Shown here in pieces: positions 1 through 8,320 of a stretch of 64,000 nucleotides of DNA (positions are counted from its first letter, which is position 1; each line of letters starts with the position of its first letter). The notes under the pieces were generated by a model. It saw only the letters and a list, made by a program, of their open reading frames with translations, was not told where the DNA came from and searched no databases. The stretch comes from Sphingobium lactosutens. GTDB lineage: Bacteria; Pseudomonadota; Alphaproteobacteria; Sphingomonadales; Sphingomonadaceae. Location of the stretch: positions 372,001 to 436,000 of the forward strand of contig NZ_QJQX01000054.1 in NCBI RefSeq assembly GCF_013393185.1, written 5' to 3'. The position numbers were made by a program, and so were the translations under genes.

Positions 1-249
1 ATAGCCATAGCGTTCGGCCAGATGCGGCGCGTCCTTCGGGATCAGCCCCATGGCGCGGATCGTGTCCCTGACCAGATCCAGATCGAAGGCGTCGTCGGTG
101 AAGCCGGCCGGCTCGATCAGCCCGACCGTATCGCCCTGTCGCAGCCGGGGCGGGCGGATGAGTCCCGGCGTCGCCGCTCCGACCGGCATTTGCGCGGCCG
201 CCAGCATCGCGCCCATGCCCGCTATCCAGCTGCGGCGGTCCATCTGCAT
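1..249 (-). CDS. LD-carboxypeptidase (peptidase S66 family), 3' part cut by window edge
   Basis: Only the N-terminal ~83 residues lie in the window. They show a signal-peptide-like start (MDRRSWIAGMGAMLAAAQ, with an Arg pair ahead of the hydrophobic stretch, possibly Tat) followed by RLRQGDTVGLIEPAG, which matches the opening strand of S66 LD-carboxypeptidases (LdcA/MccF). The family trims the terminal D-Ala from muropeptide tetrapeptides, or cleaves related peptides. The start could be ATG 249 or ATG 243. The gene follows the cupin gene by 3 bases on the same strand, so the two are probably co-transcribed. The catalytic Ser-Glu-His residues lie outside the window, so activity cannot be judged. 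Confidence 0.75.
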   Translation of the reverse strand, partial: MQMDRRSWIAGMGAMLAAAQMPVGAATPGLIRPPRLRQGDTVGLIEPAGFTDDAFDLDLVRDTIRAMGLIPKDAPHLAERYGY

Positions 250-251
250 CG

Positions 252-695
252 TCAATAGCTGCTCCCATCCTTGTGGCGGTAGGCTCCGCCCGACCATAGA
301 AGATCGATATCCGAATAATGACAATCGCCCGAGGGAGGACGACCGAAGGCGACGAATACGCAATCCTCCCCGCTTTCATTCAGCAGGTGATGGCCGTTCG
401 GCTCACCCTTGGGAAAGGCAGCCATGTCGCCGGGATGCAGCAGCGTGCGCGCGCCATCTTCGACCAGCACCGCCTGACCTGCCAGCATGACGAGGAATTC
501 GTCCTCATCCTCATGCCAATGCCGGTGGGAGGATGCGCCGCCCGGCTTCAGCACCACATGGCTGACGCCAAAGTCCGACAATCCCGTGGCCGGACCCAGC
601 CGCCGATACCATCGCTCCGCGACCATGGCCGCATGTTCGGCGGGATAGCCGGTACGGTTCGTCTGTTCGATGCGTTCAAGGTCGATCCTGGGCAT
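252..695 (-). CDS. Cupin-domain protein
   Basis: 147-residue single-domain cupin. The first motif is visible as HRHWHEDEDEFLVMLAG (metal-binding His pair and Glu) and the second as HPGDMAAFPKGEPNGHHL, so the metal-binding pattern looks intact. No signal peptide, so cytoplasmic. The ATG at 695 was chosen because an AGGAG lies 8 bases upstream, although the frame is open 8 codons further. It sits directly upstream of the LD-carboxypeptidase gene and divergent from dapE. Cupins of this size include isomerases, dioxygenases and sugar-binding regulators, and nothing here decides the substrate. Confidence 0.8.
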   Translation of the reverse strand: MPRIDLERIEQTNRTGYPAEHAAMVAERWYRRLGPATGLSDFGVSHVVLKPGGASSHRHWHEDEDEFLVMLAGQAVLVEDGARTLLHPGDMAAFPKGEPNGHHLLNESGEDCVFVAFGRPPSGDCHYSDIDLLWSGGAYRHKDGSSY

Positions 696-747
696 GACCC
701 GTCTCCTGCGGCTGGCCAAGGGGCCATGCTTTCGCTAACGCCACCCT

Positions 748-1893
748 ATGAGCATGACCAGCCCCAATGATGATGTCGTGGCCCTGGCCCAGCGCCTGCT
801 GGCCTGCCCGTCCGTAACGCCGGCCACTGGCGAGGTTTTTGAGGCGCTGGAGGCGATGCTGCTGCCGCTGGGCTTTACCGTCGACCGCTTCGTCACGGGC
901 GAGGCGCCCGATGGCCCGGTCGAAAATCTGCTCGCCTGGCGCACCACCGGTGCGGGGCCGCATTTCGCCTTTGCCGGGCATCTGGACGTGGTGCCGCCGG
1001 GGCCGGGCTGGGCCAGCGACCCCTTCGCGCCGGAAATCCGTGGCGACCTGCTCTACGGCCGGGGTGCGGTGGACATGAAGGGATCGATCGCGGCCTTCGT
1101 CGCGGCGCTTTCCGACCTGCCCGATGATCCGCCCGGTACGATAAGCCTGATCATTACCGGTGATGAAGAAGGTCCGGCGACCTATGGCACGCTGGCGCTG
1201 ATGGACCGGATGGCGGCGCGCGACCTGCGGCCCGACTTCTGTCTGGTCGGCGAACCGACATCCTCCCAGCGGCTGGGCGATGTAGTGAAGATCGGCCGGC
1301 GCGGGTCGGTCAATATGTGGATCAGCGTCGCGGGCAGCCAGGGCCATGTCGCCTATCCGCATCTGGCGGACAATCCGATCCCCAAGCTGGTGCGCATCCT
1401 GACGGCGATTGAAGCGCAGGTGCTGGATGAGGGCACCGACTGGTTCCAGCCCAGCAACATCGAGATCACCGACCTGGAAGTCGGCAACCCGGCGCATAAT
1501 GTCATTCCCGGCAAGGCCATCGCGCGCATCTCGATCCGCTTCAACGACCAGCATAGCGGGGCGTCGCTGATAGATCGGATCAAGGCCATCGCAGCGACCG
1601 AAGGCGCTACGGTGGAAGCACGGATCAGCGGCGAATCCTTCCTGACCCAGCCAGGCGCGCTGTCCGATCTGGTCAGCGGTGCGATCCGCGACGTGACCGG
1701 GGTGGAAACGGAATTGTCTACCACCGGCGGCACGTCCGATGCGCGGTTCCTCTCGCGCATCTGCCCGGTGGTCGAATTCGGCCTCAACAACGCGACCATG
1801 CACAAGCTGGATGAGGCGGTCGCGGTGCAGGATCTGCGCGACCTGCAACGCATCTACGCGCTGGTGGTCGGGCGGGCGCTGGCGAAGGGCTGA
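748..1893 (+). CDS. dapE: Succinyl-diaminopimelate desuccinylase
   Basis: 381-residue M20 metallopeptidase-family enzyme that hydrolyses N-succinyl-LL-2,6-diaminopimelate in lysine and peptidoglycan precursor synthesis; length is typical of DapE. Visible motifs are the first zinc site FAGHLDVVPPG (His, Asp), the bridging-Asp region YGRGAVDMKGS, the catalytic Glu pair in ITGDEEGPA, and the distal zinc His in GLNNATMHKLDE. The mid-protein dimerisation domain includes the HNVIPGKA signature. It is cytoplasmic. ATG 754 is an alternative start. It converges with motB across a strong hairpin. Confidence 0.95.
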   Translation: MSMTSPNDDVVALAQRLLACPSVTPATGEVFEALEAMLLPLGFTVDRFVTGEAPDGPVENLLAWRTTGAGPHFAFAGHLDVVPPGPGWASDPFAPEIRGDLLYGRGAVDMKGSIAAFVAALSDLPDDPPGTISLIITGDEEGPATYGTLALMDRMAARDLRPDFCLVGEPTSSQRLGDVVKIGRRGSVNMWISVAGSQGHVAYPHLADNPIPKLVRILTAIEAQVLDEGTDWFQPSNIEITDLEVGNPAHNVIPGKAIARISIRFNDQHSGASLIDRIKAIAATEGATVEARISGESFLTQPGALSDLVSGAIRDVTGVETELSTTGGTSDARFLSRICPVVEFGLNNATMHKLDEAVAVQDLRDLQRIYALVVGRALAKG

Positions 1894-1929
1894 CGCCCGC
1901 CCCTTCCGGTCAGGGATGGGGCGGGCGTC
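1892..1929. terminator. Bidirectional hairpin between dapE and motB
   Basis: Perfect 12-bp arms GACGCCCGCCCC (1892-1903) and GGGGCGGGCGTC (1918-1929) around a 14-base loop, located between two convergent genes. There is no strong T-run, so it may act as a stem-only or two-way terminator. The left arm overlaps the dapE stop codon. Confidence 0.65.
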
Positions 1930-1936
1930 GTGTCCT

Positions 1937-2992
1937 TCAATGTTTGCCCGGCTTGCTCGACGTGCCTGGTGCGGTCGGGTTGACCAGTTGCGCGCCTTGG
2001 GGAAGGCCGGTGCCGCCCATGTCGATCTTGCGCGCCTGCTCCCGGGCGACCGTCTGCGGATCGTCGCGCTTGGCGATCGCCGCCTTGGTTTCCTCGTCCA
2101 TGTCGGCATCGTCCGCAGCATCGCGACCGCCGCCACGGCTCCAGCCCAGGATGATCGACATGCGCCGGTTGCGCGGGTCATAGGCGTCCCCCTTGATGAA
2201 GGGTTCGCGGTCGGCGATTCCCTCGATCCGGGCGAAGCGTTCGTTGCCGATGCCATTTTCCGCCAGAACCTGCCGGGTCGCTTCCGCCCGACCGGAGGAC
2301 AGGCGCCAATTGTTCATCGATCGTCCCGATGCATAGGGCAGGGCATCGGTATGGCCCCGCACGATCAGCGGATTGGGCATGGCATCGACGACCTTGGCGA
2401 CTTCCCCGATCAGCGCGCGAGCCTGCGGCACCAGCTGGTCGGTGCCCATGGCGAACATCGCGAAATCGGCTTCGTCGATCAGGTCGATGCGCAGCCCTTC
2501 GCGCGTTTCGGTAAAGCGCACATTCTTGCGCAGCTTCGCCATGCCCTTGCGCATCATGCGCTCTTCCAGATTCTTCTTGATCGACTCGAATTTCTGCCGA
2601 TCGGCGGCGCGCATCGCCTTGCCGCCCTGATCCTTGGTGCCGGTGGCGTCGCGCGGGATGGTGATGGCCAGATTGCCCTGACCGCCGGTGGTCGGATAAT
2701 TGTCCTTGCTCATCATGCTGTCGCCGCCGAACATGCCGGTCGACCCGGCCGAGTTCATCTTCAGTTCGACCAGCGTCGGGGTGAAATAGTCGGCCAGCCC
2801 CTTGCGCTGCTTCTCCGTGGTCGCGCCCAGCAGCCACATCAGCAGGAAGAAGGCCATCATCGCCGTCACGAAGTCGGCATAGGCAACCTTCCAGGCGCCA
2901 CCGTGATGGCCGCCATGTCCTTCGACGATGATTTTCTTGACGATGATCGGCCGTGGTTCCGGCTCGTTCCCGCCGCGCTTCTTCTCCGCCAT
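1937..2992 (-). CDS. motB: Flagellar stator protein MotB
   Basis: 351 residues. One N-terminal membrane segment, AYADFVTAMMAFFLLMWLL, carries the proton-binding aspartate (D40). A plug/linker region follows, then an OmpA/MotB peptidoglycan-binding domain with IVRGHTDALPY and NWRLSSGRAEATRQVL. The C-terminal ~60 residues are a low-complexity tail. MotB pairs with MotA to form the inner-membrane, wall-anchored proton channel that drives the rotor. It starts 3 bases after the motA stop and is co-transcribed with it. The aspartate context (A-D-F-x-T-A-M-M-A-F-F) is that of proton-driven MotB. Confidence 0.96.
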   Translation of the reverse strand: MAEKKRGGNEPEPRPIIVKKIIVEGHGGHHGGAWKVAYADFVTAMMAFFLLMWLLGATTEKQRKGLADYFTPTLVELKMNSAGSTGMFGGDSMMSKDNYPTTGGQGNLAITIPRDATGTKDQGGKAMRAADRQKFESIKKNLEERMMRKGMAKLRKNVRFTETREGLRIDLIDEADFAMFAMGTDQLVPQARALIGEVAKVVDAMPNPLIVRGHTDALPYASGRSMNNWRLSSGRAEATRQVLAENGIGNERFARIEGIADREPFIKGDAYDPRNRRMSIILGWSRGGGRDAADDADMDEETKAAIAKRDDPQTVAREQARKIDMGGTGLPQGAQLVNPTAPGTSSKPGKH

Positions 2993-2995
2993 GGC

Positions 2996-3859
2996 TTATT
3001 TGCCCCGCATGCCGTCGAACACTTCGGCGAAGGCCGGCTGGTTCGCATGGGTCAGGCTGGAGCGGGCGGCCTCGATCACCAGCGGCTGCGGGTGGCCGTG
3101 CAGCGACGCGATGATGATCTGCTTGACGACATGATACATGGCGCCGTCGGCCTCGATCACCGCACGGCAGCGATTGGCGAAGGGATTGACCATGCCATAG
3201 GCGAGCAGCACGCCGAGGAAGGTGCCGACCAGCGCCGAGCCGATCATGGCGCCCAGCACAGACGGCGGCTGGTCGATCGAACCCATGGTCTTTACCACGC
3301 CCAGCACCGCCGCGACGATGCCGAGGGCAGGCAAGGCGTCGGCCAGTCCCTGAAGATTGTCGGCGGGCTTCAGCGCCTCATGATGATGGGTCTTGAGCGC
3401 ATTATCCATCACTTCCTCGACCGCATGCGGATCAAGCGTACCGGATGAAATGACGACCAGGCGCAGCGTGTCGCTCATCAGATGGATGAGCGTCTTGTCC
3501 TTCATCAGCTTGGGATATTCGGAAAAGATGGTCGAGCTGGCCGGATCCTCGATATGGGGTTCCAACGCCACCGGGCCTTCGACGCGCAGCGTCTTCATCA
3601 GCTTGCTGACCAGGAACATGCAGTCCAGAAAGTCCTGCTTCTTATACTGCGGTCCCTTGAAGACCTTGCCCAGGCCGCCGCCCAGCGCTTTCAGGTCGGC
3701 GCCCGAATTGCCGATGATGAGCGCGCCCACGGCCGCGCCACCGATGATGAGCATTTCGTGGGGGAGCGCATGAAGTACCGGGCCGATGTCGCCGCCGGTG
3801 AAGATGAAGCCGCCGAACACCATGCCCAGAAGCACGACAAGGCCGATGATTGCAAACAT
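2996..3859 (-). CDS. motA: Flagellar motor stator protein MotA
   Basis: 287 residues, the usual MotA length. Four membrane segments are visible: two at the N terminus (MFAIIGLVVLLGMVFGGFIF and the HEMLIIGGAAVGALIIG region) and two after the large cytoplasmic loop (LPALGIVAAVLGVVKTMGS and AMIGSALVGTFLGVLLAYG). The proline in the third segment needed for torque coupling is present (DALPALG). Motor charges lie in the loop. It is first gene of motA-motB and is preceded by a sigma28-type promoter, which places the stator in the late flagellar class. A second, quite different stator-like pair lies at 12549-13717. Confidence 0.96.
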   Translation of the reverse strand: MFAIIGLVVLLGMVFGGFIFTGGDIGPVLHALPHEMLIIGGAAVGALIIGNSGADLKALGGGLGKVFKGPQYKKQDFLDCMFLVSKLMKTLRVEGPVALEPHIEDPASSTIFSEYPKLMKDKTLIHLMSDTLRLVVISSGTLDPHAVEEVMDNALKTHHHEALKPADNLQGLADALPALGIVAAVLGVVKTMGSIDQPPSVLGAMIGSALVGTFLGVLLAYGMVNPFANRCRAVIEADGAMYHVVKQIIIASLHGHPQPLVIEAARSSLTHANQPAFAEVFDGMRGK

Positions 3860-3930
3860 GATGGTCCCCGAAAATTTGCCCGGAGGCGGTGGCTCCGTCA
3901 GCGCCTCCAGGCGCCGGTCGCTTTCTGGTT

Positions 3931-3957
3931 AATACGGATTGGTTAGCATCCGCTTTA
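3931..3957 (-). promoter_or_regulatory. sigma28 (FliA) promoter for motA-motB
   Basis: On the minus strand: TAAAGCGG, 11 bases, TCCGTATT, against the enteric FliA consensus TAAAGTTT-N11-GCCGATAA. The -10 match is moderate (CCG plus A/T-rich end). It lies about 70 bases upstream of the motA start, in the gap after flgL, and its spacing is identical to the fliC and fliD promoters found here. Confidence 0.6.
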
Positions 3958-3978
3958 GGACCGGGGCCGGCTTTTCCC

Positions 3979-4824
3979 TTATTTGATCAGGTCGAAGAGG
4001 GTCTGCTGGTTGATGCGTGCGAAGGCCGACTGGGCGGCTTCGAGCTGGAGCAGCTGCGCCTTCACATTGGCGATCACTTCCTGGAGATCGGTCGATTCCA
4101 GGTCGGTGCGACGCTCGGTCAGGTTGAGGTCGACATTGGTGAGACGCTCGCCGATCGTTTCCAGCCGGTCGCTCCGGACGCCCTGCTTGGTCTGTTCGAC
4201 CGTGATGTGCGTCTGCGCCGCCTTCACCCCTTCCAGCGATGTGGCGATCGCCGCGTCGTCGCCGGTTTGCAGCGCGCTGATGCTCTGCGTCAGAATGTCG
4301 TTGATCGACATGGGCGTGCCGTTGACGTCGATGCCTTCCGACACGTCCTGCTTCGTGCCGACCACGGCCAGATTCAGGCCACGGCTGACGGGCACGAGCA
4401 CGCTCTGCTCATCGTCGAAGACCGAGACGCCCTGATAATCCTTCTGGTTCAGCAGTTCGTTGATCGTCGTGCGGATCGTCGTCATCTCCTCGACATAGGC
4501 GGCGCGGCTGCTGTCGTTCAGCGACCCGTTGCGGGCCGCCGTCACCAGTTCCTGCGCACGGGTCAGGAGGTTGTCGATTTCCTTGAGATTGGCTTCGGCA
4601 TTGCCAGCGCGGGTCGTGCCATAGCTGACATTGGCCTGCCAGGCCGCTTGCTGCGCCTGCGCGCGACCGACATCCGACACCTGCACCCAGGCGAGTGCGT
4701 TGTCGGACGGCTTGTTCAGCGTGATGCCGGTCGAGATGGCGGTCTGACCGTCGATGATGTCCTGCGACAATTTCTGCTGCCGACGGATCTCGGCGAGCAT
4801 GATCTTGTTCGTGATGCCTACCAT
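3979..4824 (-). CDS. flgL: Hook-filament junction protein FlgL (HAP3)
   Basis: 281 residues with the flagellin-like N- and C-terminal coiled-coil regions of HAP3. The N-terminal STGITLNKPSDNALAW matches the flagellin/FlgL signature, and the C-terminal heptad region ends in LQLEAAQSAFARINQQTLFDLIK. FlgL joins FlgK to the filament and is exported by the type III flagellar system. It lies 17 bases downstream of flgK and is last gene of the flgB-flgL operon. The middle domain is short compared with enteric FlgL (~317 residues). Confidence 0.92.
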   Translation of the reverse strand: MVGITNKIMLAEIRRQQKLSQDIIDGQTAISTGITLNKPSDNALAWVQVSDVGRAQAQQAAWQANVSYGTTRAGNAEANLKEIDNLLTRAQELVTAARNGSLNDSSRAAYVEEMTTIRTTINELLNQKDYQGVSVFDDEQSVLVPVSRGLNLAVVGTKQDVSEGIDVNGTPMSINDILTQSISALQTGDDAAIATSLEGVKAAQTHITVEQTKQGVRSDRLETIGERLTNVDLNLTERRTDLESTDLQEVIANVKAQLLQLEAAQSAFARINQQTLFDLIK

Positions 4825-4841
4825 GGGTCAGTCCTTTCCGA

Positions 4842-6179
4842 TCACATGATATTCAGGATGGAGTCGATGGTTTCCTTGGCCACCTGCAGGATCTTGGCGG
4901 ACGCCGAATAGGCCTGCTGGATGCGCAGGAGATCGGCGGCTTCCATGTCGAGATCGACGCCGCTCACCGCTTCGCGCGCGGCGACGGCCTGGTCGTTGCG
5001 GCTGTTGGCGGTGTCATATTCCGCCTTCGTCGCCGACAGCAGGTTGGCATGGCTTGCGACCAGCGACGTCCAGTTCTGCTCGACGCTGCCACTGCCGCGC
5101 AGCGCCGTGCTGACATTCAGCAGATTGCCATTCGCGGTGCCATCGGCGGATTTGAGCGCCAGATCGGCGGGATCGACGTCAAGCGCGGTCATCGTCGCCG
5201 CGCTGCCCGTCCAGGACAGGAGCGCCCCGCCCGCTGCGCCGCTGTCGGTCACGCCCTGCGCATGCCAGGCGTTGACGTCGGTCACGAACTGTTCGGCCAG
5301 CGTGTCGAGGCTCTCGCGGCGGTCGGCTACCGTGTCGGCGGCGGAGAAAAGGCCGCCCAGCGTGCCGCTGGAAGGTGCGGTCAGTGCGGTGCCGTCGGCC
5401 AGGCTCAGCCCCAGCGTCCCGTCGGCATTGGCGGCGACCGACAGGCTGGTGGCGGTGTTGCCGCTCACCAGCGTCTGGCCGTTGAAGCTGATTTCCGCGC
5501 TGTCATGCGCGCCGAAGCTGATCGAGATGTTCAGGTTCGCCGACAGATCCTGCAAGGCTGAATCCCGGCTGTCGAGCAGCTGCGCATAGGCCGATGTGCC
5601 CGGCTGCGCGCGCAGCAGGCTGTTGTTGATGTCGGCGAGGGCGGAGAGCGACTGGTTGATCGTGTTGACCGACGCCTGCGCTTCGGTGGCGATGCCTTCC
5701 GACACGGTTTTGAGATCGGCAGCGGTGTCGTTGAAGGCCTGCGACACGCGGCTGATGCTGTCGAGCGTGGTGACGCGCAGCGAGTTGTCGGACGGGCTGG
5801 CCGCCAGCTTCTCCATATTCTGGAACATGCCGGTCATCAGTTGGCCGATGCCGGTGCTGCTGTCGTTCATCGCGGTTTCGGCATCGCTCAGCCAGCGCAG
5901 GCGCGAGGTCGCGCTACCCAGCGTCATGCCGGTCTGGCGGACGGTAGCGTCGAGATAGGGATCGCTCGCGCGATTGACGCCCGAAACCTGCGTGCCGCCG
6001 AAATTGGCGCGCGCGACGTAGAGCGACATGGTGGCGGTCGACGCGCCGGATTCGACGGTCGTTATCGACCGGCGTGCGTAGCCGGCAGTGCTGGCATTGG
6101 CGATATTCTCGGAAATGGCGGCCATCGCGGTGCGATAGGCCTTGGTGCCCGAGGCGCCGATGATGAAGAGGTCGCTCAT
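4842..6179 (-). CDS. flgK: Hook-associated protein FlgK (HAP1)
   Basis: 445 residues. The N terminus (AYRTAMAAISENIANASTAG) has the rod/hook-family N-x-A-N-x-x-T-x-G motif, and the C terminus (DLLRIQQAYSASAKILQVAK) has the matching family end, as in all HAP1 proteins. FlgK forms the first junction ring on the hook. At 445 residues it is shorter than the enteric protein (~547), the loss being in the exposed middle domain. It overlaps the flgJ stop by 4 bases (translational coupling). Confidence 0.93.
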   Translation of the reverse strand: MSDLFIIGASGTKAYRTAMAAISENIANASTAGYARRSITTVESGASTATMSLYVARANFGGTQVSGVNRASDPYLDATVRQTGMTLGSATSRLRWLSDAETAMNDSSTGIGQLMTGMFQNMEKLAASPSDNSLRVTTLDSISRVSQAFNDTAADLKTVSEGIATEAQASVNTINQSLSALADINNSLLRAQPGTSAYAQLLDSRDSALQDLSANLNISISFGAHDSAEISFNGQTLVSGNTATSLSVAANADGTLGLSLADGTALTAPSSGTLGGLFSAADTVADRRESLDTLAEQFVTDVNAWHAQGVTDSGAAGGALLSWTGSAATMTALDVDPADLALKSADGTANGNLLNVSTALRGSGSVEQNWTSLVASHANLLSATKAEYDTANSRNDQAVAAREAVSGVDLDMEAADLLRIQQAYSASAKILQVAKETIDSILNIM

Positions 6180-6505
6180 GCGCCGGTCGCCCCAGTTGCG
6201 GCGTTAGTGGCCGGGGTGTCCGACACGCGATCGCCGAACTGCTTCAGCAGCAACTCTGCAATGCCCATCGCGCCCTTGCTCGCCATTGCGTCGGCGGTGC
6301 GGGCGTCGGCCATGTCGCGAAATTGCTGGGTGGCGCTCGAATCGCCGATGCCTTCGGCGAGGCTTGCCGATCGCATCGCGCCGATCATCTGGCGCAGGAA
6401 TACAGCCTCGAACTGCTGCGCGACCTTGCCGAGCGCGGCTTTTTGCGAGGTGCCGGTGCCGGCTGCGGTCGTGCCGGCGGCGTTTGTTCCATTGACCTGC
6501 ATCAC
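6176..6505 (-). CDS. flgJ: Rod-assembly protein FlgJ, rod-cap domain only
   Basis: 109 residues carrying only the N-terminal FlgJ domain (KVAQQFEAVFLRQMIGAMRSA ... QFRDMADARTADAMASKGAMGIAELLLKQF). The C-terminal peptidoglycan hydrolase domain of enteric FlgJ (313 residues) is absent. This is a common alphaproteobacterial arrangement in which a separate lytic transglycosylase does the wall opening; a candidate is at 15153 under its own sigma54 promoter. It overlaps flgI upstream and flgK downstream by 4 bases each. Confidence 0.9.
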   Translation of the reverse strand: MMQVNGTNAAGTTAAGTGTSQKAALGKVAQQFEAVFLRQMIGAMRSASLAEGIGDSSATQQFRDMADARTADAMASKGAMGIAELLLKQFGDRVSDTPATNAATGATGA

Positions 6506-7614
6506 AATACCACCAGCTCCGCCTTCATCGCGCCCGCCTGCTTGAGCGCTTCGAGGATCGCGACCATGTCCGCCGGGGAAGCCCCGATGGCGTTGACCGC
6601 CTTCACTATATCGGCCAGCGACGCCCCACCTTTAAAATTGATCATCGGTTTTTTCTGTTCGTCGATGCTGATGTTGCTCGACGGCTCCAGCGCGGTCTGG
6701 CCCTGGCTGAAGGGTGCGGGCTGCACGATGCGGGGGCTTTCATTGACGCTGACGGTCAGTTTTCCGTGCGCCACGGCGGCCGGATGGATCTTTACCGCAC
6801 CGTTGATGACGACGGTTCCGGTGCGGGCGTTGACGATCACCTTGGCCGGTGCGTCAGCGGGGGCGACCTCGATATTCTCGATCATGCCCATCATCAGGAT
6901 GCGGTCCTCGGCGCCCGGCGTGGCGTCGATCGCGACGGAGACGGCATCGGTCGCGCGGGCGCGGCGATCGCCGAAAGTCTTGTTAATCCCGTCCGCCACG
7001 CGCAGAGCGGTGGTCAGGTCGGCTTCGGCGAGGTTGAAGGTCAGCGTCGGTGCGGTGTCGAAGCCGGTCGCGACGGCGCGTTCCACCGTGGCGCCGCCCG
7101 GAATGCGGCCGGCCGAAGGAATATTGACCGACACCTGGCTGCCATCCGCGCCGGATACGCCGAGGCCGCCGACGGCCAGATTGCCCTGCGCCATGCCGTA
7201 AATCTCGTTGTCCGCACCGCGCAGTGGCGTCATGATCAGCGTGCCGCCGCGCAGCGACTTGGCCTTGCCCAGCGCCGACACGGTCACGTCGAGGCGTTGC
7301 CCTGGCTTGGCGAAGGCGGGTAGGTCCGCTGTCACCAGAACCGCGGCGGCATTCTTCAGCGCCGGATTGACGCCCTGCGGCAAAGTGAGGCCGAAGCGCG
7401 ATACGACGCCCTTCATGCCTTCGGTCGCATATTGGATGCTGTCGTCGCCGGTACCGGCCAGACCCACGACGATGCCGTATCCGGTCAGCTGGTTGGGACG
7501 CACGCCCTGGAAAGTGCCGAGATCCTTGATGCGTTCGGCACGGGCGGCCGGCGCGGTAGCCAGCGCTCCGATGGACGCCAGAATCGGCAGGAGAAGGCGG
7601 AACAGGCGGTTCAT
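6502..7614 (-). CDS. flgI: Flagellar P-ring protein FlgI
   Basis: 370 residues. A Sec signal peptide (LLLPILASIGALATAPAARA) is followed by the strongly conserved FlgI start ERIKDLGTFQGVRPNQLTGY and GLAGTGD. The protein is exported to the periplasm, where FlgA chaperones its assembly into the P ring around the rod. Length matches the family (~365). It overlaps flgJ by 4 bases and lies 17 bases after flgH. Confidence 0.96.
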   Translation of the reverse strand: MNRLFRLLLPILASIGALATAPAARAERIKDLGTFQGVRPNQLTGYGIVVGLAGTGDDSIQYATEGMKGVVSRFGLTLPQGVNPALKNAAAVLVTADLPAFAKPGQRLDVTVSALGKAKSLRGGTLIMTPLRGADNEIYGMAQGNLAVGGLGVSGADGSQVSVNIPSAGRIPGGATVERAVATGFDTAPTLTFNLAEADLTTALRVADGINKTFGDRRARATDAVSVAIDATPGAEDRILMMGMIENIEVAPADAPAKVIVNARTGTVVINGAVKIHPAAVAHGKLTVSVNESPRIVQPAPFSQGQTALEPSSNISIDEQKKPMINFKGGASLADIVKAVNAIGASPADMVAILEALKQAGAMKAELVVL

Positions 7615-7631
7615 GGTCTTTTCCGTCTCCG

Positions 7632-8315
7632 TCAGAAGGGGCTGATGGCCGAGAAGAAGCGCTGCAACCAGCCTTGGCGGCTGGCATTGGCGATCTCGCC
7701 CTTGCCCTTGTAGATGATCCTGGCATCGGCCACGCGGGTCGATGCGATGCGGTTGTCGGGCGCGATATCGGCTTGGCGGACGAGGCCGCTGATCTGGATG
7801 AATTCGTCGCCGCGGTTGAGGGTCAATGCCTTCTCGCCCTTCACCAGCATCGTGCCGTTGGGATAGACCTGCGCGACTGTCACGGTGATTTCGCCGGTGA
7901 GCGCGTTGGACTGGCTCGCGGCGCCCTTGCCGGTGAACGTGTTCTGGCCGCTGGCTGCCACGTCGCTGGGCGAGAAGAGCTTGGACAATATGCCGGTGGT
8001 CGGCGGCGTCAGCCCGACCGATCCGCTGCGGGCGGTGTCTGCGCTCGTGCTCTTGCTCGCCTGGGTGCGCTCGACCAGTACGATGGTGATGATGTCGCCC
8101 ACCGCCGTAGCGCGCGCGCCGCTGGTCAGCGGGGTATAGCCGATTGCCGACTGGAAGATGGAGCCGTTGGCGGGCGGCGCGGCGGGCGGCGCGATCGTCG
8201 GCGTATAATAGTCGCGCTCGACATCGCGCTTGTTCTTCTTGCCGGCCTCCAGAGGGGAGGCAGCCAGTGCGATCAGCGAGATGGCGACGAAGGCGGCGTG
8301 GGACGGGCGCATCAT
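7632..8315 (-). CDS. flgH: Flagellar L-ring protein FlgH, without lipobox cysteine
   Basis: 227 residues, typical length. The FlgH core is clear: GDIITIVLVERTQASKS near residue 75, and NRGDEFIQISGLVRQADIAPDNRI with ARIIYKGKGEIANASRQGW near the end. FlgH forms the outer-membrane ring and is normally a lipoprotein. Here the signal sequence (AAFVAISLIALAASPLEA) ends in an ordinary signal-peptidase-I-like site, and there is no cysteine anywhere in the protein, so lipid attachment at the usual position is impossible. Co-transcribed with flgG (5-base gap) and flgI. Confidence 0.94.
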   Translation of the reverse strand: MMRPSHAAFVAISLIALAASPLEAGKKNKRDVERDYYTPTIAPPAAPPANGSIFQSAIGYTPLTSGARATAVGDIITIVLVERTQASKSTSADTARSGSVGLTPPTTGILSKLFSPSDVAASGQNTFTGKGAASQSNALTGEITVTVAQVYPNGTMLVKGEKALTLNRGDEFIQISGLVRQADIAPDNRIASTRVADARIIYKGKGEIANASRQGWLQRFFSAISPF

Positions 8316-8320
8316 TCGGC

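Noticed and set aside
676..2256. 526-codon minus-strand frame spanning dapE and part of motB
   Set aside because: Covers the complement of dapE; composition and lack of motifs mark it as a shadow.
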